Assembly: GCA_009885185.1 (NCBI GenBank)
Contig: VFLF01000245.1
Coordinates: forward strand, 1 to 10,014
Source: Nitrosomonadales bacterium
GTDB taxonomy: Bacteria; Pseudomonadota; Gammaproteobacteria; Burkholderiales; SG8-41
Length of the DNA stretch: 10,014 nucleotides
Direction of reading: 5' to 3'
Shown: positions 5,870-10,014 of the stretch, in pieces
How positions within the stretch are numbered: position 1 is the stretch's first letter
Layout of the letters: each line of letters starts with the position of its first letter
Position numbers and translations under genes: made by a program
Notes under the pieces: model-generated
What the model saw: only the letters and a program-made list of their open reading frames with translations
The model's database searches: none
What the model was told of the DNA's origin: nothing

Positions 5870-8800
5870 TTACTCATTGCCGTCGGTGATGTCCGCAAAC
5901 GTACTGCCGGTCGCTGATACGGTGTAGTTGCCGGCATCCGCGCCGCTCAAACTCACGCTGGTCACATCCACACTCTTGTTCGCACCCACGTTCGCGTCGC
6001 TGAAGTTAGCCGTTCGGTTAATGGTCAGAATGTCCGCGCCCAACCGGTTGTCGCTGGTGATGACCGTCGCCGTGGTGGTGGTGTCGTAGACTTTGTTGAC
6101 GCCGGTGTAAGTAACGTTGAGTGTCGCCGGGGCGATGTCGGCAGTGGCGCTGCCGGTGGCAGAGACGGTGTAGTTACCCGCGTCCGCACCATTGAGGCTC
6201 ACGCTTGTCACATTCACGGTCTTGCCCACACCCACGTTTTTGTCGCTGAAGGCGGCGGTGTGGTTGATGGTGATCGCATCCGTGCCCAACCGGTTGTCGC
6301 TGGTGGTGACCGTTGCCGCAGTAGTAGCGTCGTAGACTTTGTTGACGCCAGTGTAAGTGACGTTGAGTGTCGCCGGGGCGATTTCACCGATATTGGCATT
6401 GACCGTCGTCGATCCCAGCTGATAGCCGTAGACCGTTGCCGCGCCGTTGCTGGCGCCGGCAATCGAAATGCCGCTCACGGACACATTCTTGCCGCTACCA
6501 GCGTTTTTGTCGTCGTAGCTGCCGAGCGACGGGTTGTTCAGCGTAACAACGTCGCCATCGACCGCACCCGATACGGTGTAGTTTCCGGCCGCCAGCGTTG
6601 CGGCGGTCGTAGCATCGTAGACCTTGCTGACCGTGCCGGTGAGCACGGGTGTCAACGTCGGCGCCAGCGTGTAAAGAAAACCGTTCCCCGTCCCTTGTGC
6701 GGGCGCGGTGACTCCAAATGCCGCGTTGTATTGCTTGAGGTCGTGCGGCATGCCGCCGCGGCTGTCGTTCGCGGGATCGGTAGACCACACCAGCCAGCGC
6801 CCCGCGGCAATCGGCGTGGCGCTGCCTGAATTATTCACGAAGTTGCCGCCGATGGCGGCGAGATTCACCACGCCGGTGCCGGCATTGATGCTTGCGCCGT
6901 TGCCCAGCGTGATCGTCGGCGTACCGGCCAACCGATCGGCGGTTACAGCGCCGGCGTCGCCCGCGATCGCGGTAAAGTTGCCATTGGCCGTCACAATTTT
7001 CGCATTCAGGTTGATATGGCGCCCGGCCTGCAGCGTAAACGCGCCGCCGCTGGCGCTGGCCACAATCACCGGCGCGTTGACCGTAATGTCATTGCTCGCC
7101 TGCAGACTGACTGCCGTGCCGCTGGCCAGCGTGGCGCTCAATGACGAGGGATTGAAGGTCATGGTCTGGCCAGTCCCGTTGGCGAACGAAATGTCGCCCG
7201 GCGTGCCGATGCGCACCTCCCCGGCGTTCGCCGCGTAGCCAGCGCTTTGCACCAGATAGTTGCCATTCGCCATCGAGACGACGCCGCTGCCGCCGACAGA
7301 ATCGCCGGCTGTCACGCCTGCCAGACTGTTAGCGATCGAGATCGCGCCCGTAACACCACTGGCGCCGCTGCCCCAGGTGACGGCGCCCATGCCGCCGTTC
7401 CAGTCGGCGCTGCGCACCACATAGCTGCCGTTGGAGAGCGCGGTGATGCCGTTGGATCCCACGTAGTCGCCCGCCGTGGCGCCCACCAGACTGTTGCCGG
7501 TCGACACCACTCCCGTCACACCCGTCACGCCGCTGCCCCACGTCGCCGCGCCCATACCGTTGTTCCAGTAACTGCTCGCCACCACGTAGTTGCCGTTGGT
7601 GAGGGCGGTAACGCCGTTGGATCCCACATAGTCGCCCGCCGTGGTGCCAACCAGACTGTTGGCCGCCGACACCGCGCCGGTTGCGCCACTCGCGCCATCG
7701 CCCCAGGTTGCTGCGCCCATGCCACCGTTCCATGAACTGCTCGCCGCCACATAATTGCCGTTAGCAAGTGTGGTGATGCCACCGCTACCCACGGCGTCAC
7801 CCGCCATCGTCCCTACCAGACTGTTGCCCGCCGTCACCGCGCCCGTCACGCCGCTCGCGCCGTTGCCCCAGGTGACAGCCCCTCGATCACCGTTCCAGTT
7901 GGCACTCACCACGATATAATTTCCGTTGGGAAGCGCAGTGATACCGCCGTTACCGATAGAGTCGCCCGCCGCGGAACCCACCAGACTATTGGCCGCCGAC
8001 ACCGTACCCGTCACGCCGCTCGCGCCGCTGCCCCAAGTGGCCGCACCCACGTCGCCGTTCCAGTAGCTACTCGCCACCACATAATTGCCGTTGGTGAGCG
8101 CGGTAATGCCGTTGGATCCCACATAGTCGCCCGCCGTCGCACCCACCAGACTATTGGCCGCCGACACCGCACCGGTCACGCCACTCGTGCCACTGCCCCA
8201 AGTGGCTGCGCCCATGCCGCCGTTCCAGTAGCTGCTCGCCACCACGTAGTTGCCGTTGGTGAGTTTGGTAATGCCACCGTTACCAACATAGTCGCCGACC
8301 GTTGTGCCCACTAGACTATTGGCCGAAGATACTGCGCCGGTTGCTCCACTCGCGCCATCGCCCCACGTCGCCGCGCCTATGCCGCCATCCCAGTAGCTGC
8401 TCGCCACCACGTAGTTGCCGTTGGTGAGTTTGGCGATACCGCCGCTACCCACATAATCACCGACCGTCGTACCCACCAGACTATTTGCCGCCGACACCAC
8501 GCCGGTCACGCCACTCGTACCACTGCCCCAGGTAGCCGCACCCAGGGTGCCGTTCCAGTAGCTGCTCGCCACCACATAGTTACCGTTGGTGAGCGCGGCG
8601 ACACCATCGTTAGCCACATGGTCACCCACCATCGCGCCTACCAAACTGTTGGCCGCCGATACCGTACCCGTTGCCCCGCTCGCGCCATCACCCCAGGTCG
8701 CCGCACCCATGCCGCCGTTCCAGTAGCTGCTCGCCACCACGTAATTGCCGTTGTTGAGTGTGGTGATGCCGCCGCTACCCACGGCATCGCCCGCCGCCGC

Positions 8801-10014
8801 TCCCGTCAAACTGTTGGCCGCCGACACTGCGCCCGTCACGCCGCTCGCACCGTTGCCCCAAGTCACCGCGCCGCGATTGTCGTTCCAGTTGACACTCCGT
8901 ACCAGATAGTTGCCGTTGGCGAGCGCGCTCACGCCGCCGCTACTGACTGCGTCAGTCGTCAACGTGCCCACCAGACTGTTGCCCGCCGTCACAGCGCCCG
9001 TCACGCCGCTGGCGCCGCTGCCCCAGGTTGCCGCACCCACGCCGCCGCTCCAATTGGGACTTGTCACCACGTAGTTGCCATTGGTCAGAGCAGCGACCCC
9101 GCCGCTACCTACCATGTCGCCCATCGATGTACCGTTGAGCGCCGCAACCAGCGCTCCGCTTGCGGTATCAAAAAGATAGACCGCGCCTGCATTCGTGGCG
9201 GCAAGCGAATCCGCCGGAACAGCAACGACCACCTTGCCGCTGCCGGTGAAAACACCACTCACCGTGCTGCCAAGCGGCGTCACGTTTGCACCGAACGCAT
9301 TCCCCGCTGTCGCGTGCGGATCAACCAGCGAAAATGCGGCCGGCCCGCCCGCGTTGTCGATGATGATGTTGGCCGGATCCAGCAATAGCGTGCCGCCCGC
9401 CCCGGCGTTCGCACTGCCGGCGAAGGTAAGGGTGCCATGGCTGGATATCTCGATGGCGCCGCCGCCCAACGCGCTTGCCGTGCCGTAATACCCCGTGGTT
9501 TCGTCCGACCAAACCACCACCGTGCCCTGCCCACCGTCGGCCTTGATGCGCGTGGCGCCGTTGATGTAGGTGTTGCGGGCGTTGCGCACCGCCAGATTCG
9601 CGCCACGGAAGTCTCCGCCAATGCGAATTGCGCCGCCCCGATCAACACCTGATGCGTCCAGCGTCGCGGCCCCAAGCACAACGTTCTGACCCAGTACATC
9701 AATACTGCCGCCACTTTGCCCGCGCGCATCCAGCGTTGCGGAACTGAACAATGTATTGGCGCTGTCGAGCCGAATGCCGCCACCCGATCCCGTACCACGG
9801 GCATCCAGCCGCGCGTCCGCTGTCTGCACAATGCCCTCGGTGGCACTGTAGTCAATGCGGCCGCCGACGCCTGCGTGGCCGCGTACATCGGCGGTACCCG
9901 CATCAACGATGGCGCGCGCATTCAGCACAACGCTCCCGCCTTGCGCGCCCGACACATCGAGCGTCCCCGTCTGCGCGATAAAATCGCCTTCAAGCCGGAT
10001 CGAACCGCCCGCGG
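5870..10014 (-). CDS. Large two-partner secretion exoprotein (TpsA, filamentous-haemagglutinin type), 5' end outside the window
   Basis: The frame is open to the window edge. The residues before the internal GTG at 9955 (GGSIRLEGDFIAQTGTLD) continue the same repeat pattern, so the true start is upstream and about 1,380 carboxy-terminal residues are visible. Numbering from 9955: 1-200 are beta-helix-like repeats (GGSIDVLGQNVVLGAATLDA; TVVVWSDETTGYYGTASALG) ending in LLLDPANIIID (190-200), a phrase typical of TpsA proteins. A strand group NAGAVYLFDTASGALVAALNG (255-275, quoted in part: GAVYLFDTASG) leads into twelve 55-residue repeats (280 to about 915). Beta-helix-like sequence follows (about 916-1100), then three YDG-type repeats (1102-1357), and the protein ends at once with DGNE. 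No cysteine occurs in the visible part and lysine is rare, as usual for secreted adhesins. Expected role: a surface or secreted adhesin or filament exported by the TpsB next door. No polymorphic-toxin carboxy terminus (VENN or toxin domain) is seen. The target and function are unknown. Confidence 0.9.
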   Translation of the reverse strand, partial: AGGSIRLEGDFIAQTGTLDVSGAQGGSVVLNARAIVDAGTADVRGHAGVGGRIDYSATEGIVQTADARLDARGTGSGGGIRLDSANTLFSSATLDARGQSGGSIDVLGQNVVLGAATLDASGVDRGGAIRIGGDFRGANLAVRNARNTYINGATRIKADGGQGTVVVWSDETTGYYGTASALGGGAIEISSHGTLTFAGSANAGAGGTLLLDPANIIIDNAGGPAAFSLVDPHATAGNAFGANVTPLGSTVSGVFTGSGKVVVAVPADSLAATNAGAVYLFDTASGALVAALNGTSMGDMVGSGGVAALTNGNYVVTSPNWSGGVGAATWGSGASGVTGAVTAGNSLVGTLTTDAVSSGGVSALANGNYLVRSVNWNDNRGAVTWGNGASGVTGAVSAANSLTGAAAGDAVGSGGITTLNNGNYVVASSYWNGGMGAATWGDGASGATGTVSAANSLVGAMVGDHVANDGVAALTNGNYVVASSYWNGTLGAATWGSGTSGVTGVVSAANSLVGTTVGDYVGSGGIAKLTNGNYVVASSYWDGGIGAATWGDGASGATGAVSSANSLVGTTVGDYVGNGGITKLTNGNYVVASSYWNGGMGAATWGSGTSGVTGAVSAANSLVGATAGDYVGSNGITALTNGNYVVASSYWNGDVGAATWGSGASGVTGTVSAANSLVGSAAGDSIGNGGITALPNGNYIVVSANWNGDRGAVTWGNGASGVTGAVTAGNSLVGTMAGDAVGSGGITTLANGNYVAASSSWNGGMGAATWGDGASGATGAVSAANSLVGTTAGDYVGSNGVTALTNGNYVVASSYWNNGMGAATWGSGVTGVTGVVSTGNSLVGATAGDYVGSNGITALSNGSYVVRSADWNGGMGAVTWGSGASGVTGAISIANSLAGVTAGDSVGGSGVVSMANGNYLVQSAGYAANAGEVRIGTPGDISFANGTGQTMTFNPSSLSATLASGTAVSLQASNDITVNAPVIVASASGGAFTLQAGRHINLNAKIVTANGNFTAIAGDAGAVTADRLAGTPTITLGNGASINAGTGVVNLAAIGGNFVNNSGSATPIAAGRWLVWSTDPANDSRGGMPHDLKQYNAAFGVTAPAQGTGNGFLYTLAPTLTPVLTGTVSKVYDATTAATLAAGNYTVSGAVDGDVVTLNNPSLGSYDDKNAGSGKNVSVSGISIAGASNGAATVYGYQLGSTTVNANIGEIAPATLNVTYTGVNKVYDATTAATVTTSDNRLGTDAITINHTAAFSDKNVGVGKTVNVTSVSLNGADAGNYTVSATGSATADIAPATLNVTYTGVNKVYDTTTTATVITSDNRLGADILTINRTANFSDANVGANKSVDVTSVSLSGADAGNYTVSATGSTFADITDGNE
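5885..6652 (-). repeat. Three tandem YDG-type repeats at the exoprotein carboxy terminus
   Basis: Three copies begin at KVYDATTAAT (residue 1111), NKVYDATTAAT (K1206) and NKVYDTTTTAT (K1288). The second and third are 82 residues (246 bp) apart and share SDNRLG, ADAGNYTVSATGS and most other positions. The first is more divergent and has an insertion, with 95 residues to the next. The linker DIAPATLNVTYTG joins copies. The KVYD(G/A)T start is the hallmark of the YDG repeat found near the ends of large surface adhesins, probably an Ig-like stalk domain. The stop follows immediately after copy three. Confidence 0.85.
7202..9118 (-). repeat. Twelve in-frame 165-bp repeats (55 residues each) in the exoprotein
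   Basis: The NGNY motif starts at residues 292, 347, 402, 457, 512, 567, 622, 677, 732, 787, 842 (here NGSY) and 897: twelve units, every interval exactly 55. Eleven units are complete (7304-9118); the twelfth keeps only its first half. Each unit opens with an aspartate (D280, D335 and so on to D885), followed by ALTNGNYVVAS, an aromatic W at unit position 23, GAATWG with a second W at position 32, GASGVTG, and ANSLVG. The pattern resembles a Pfam repeat of unknown function that I recall as DUF5650; this was not checked. Confidence 0.93.

Noticed and set aside
5870..6652. Contact-dependent inhibition (CdiA-type) toxin end with an immunity gene
   Set aside because: The carboxy terminus consists of YDG repeats with no VENN motif or toxin domain, and the next gene is the transporter, not a small immunity protein.
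7304..9118. CRISPR-like or non-coding tandem array
   Set aside because: The period is 165 bp, a multiple of three, the frame is open throughout, and the units match at protein level; there are no short identical repeats with unique spacers.
8618..9388. Plus-strand open frame of 256 codons opposite the repeat domain
   Set aside because: Its apparent repeats are just the reverse reading of the 165-bp exoprotein units.
9953..9955. GTG at 9955 as the start of the exoprotein
   Set aside because: The frame stays open to the window edge and the upstream codons continue the same beta-helix-like pattern; a TpsA also needs a signal peptide and TPS domain, neither of which follows 9955.

Overview
The window is GC-rich bacterial DNA with every convincing gene on the minus strand. 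Protein family content (a two-partner secretion pair whose exoprotein carries YDG-type repeats, and a class III CoA-transferase operon) and the small 'TTCCCGC-GAAA-GCGGGAA' intergenic hairpins suggest a proteobacterium, most likely a betaproteobacterium. That placement is inference; no rRNA or other taxonomic marker is present.

Reading in the direction of transcription (high to low coordinates): positions 10014 to 5870 hold the 3' part of a very large two-partner secretion exoprotein (TpsA, filamentous-haemagglutinin type). Its 5' end, with signal peptide and TPS domain, lies outside the window. Next comes its outer-membrane transporter TpsB (5696 to 4002), then a five-helix membrane protein of unknown function (3940 to 3326). 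A second, metabolic unit follows: a zinc-free quinone oxidoreductase-like MDR enzyme (3204 to 2221), a class III (CaiB/BaiF) CoA-transferase (2218 to 983) and a crotonase-fold enzyme closest to 2-ketocyclohexanecarboxyl-CoA hydrolase (BadI) and MenB (980 to 201). These three are separated by only 2 bases each and look like one translationally coupled operon, which could activate an acid to its CoA thioester, reduce it and open or hydrate it. The last 200 bases hold no gene but a cluster of small intergenic repeats and hairpins.

The most interesting structure is inside the exoprotein: twelve repeat units with a spacing of exactly 55 residues (165 bp) and no indel, looking like blades of a beta-propeller embedded in the beta-helical shaft. 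Unit-specific residues recur six units apart, which suggests 6 + 6 blades made by duplication of a six-unit block. The exoprotein then returns to beta-helix-like sequence and ends in three YDG-type repeats. The transporter and the membrane protein gene each have a possible promoter with the same TACAATAG...ATAGCG sequence, hinting at shared control.
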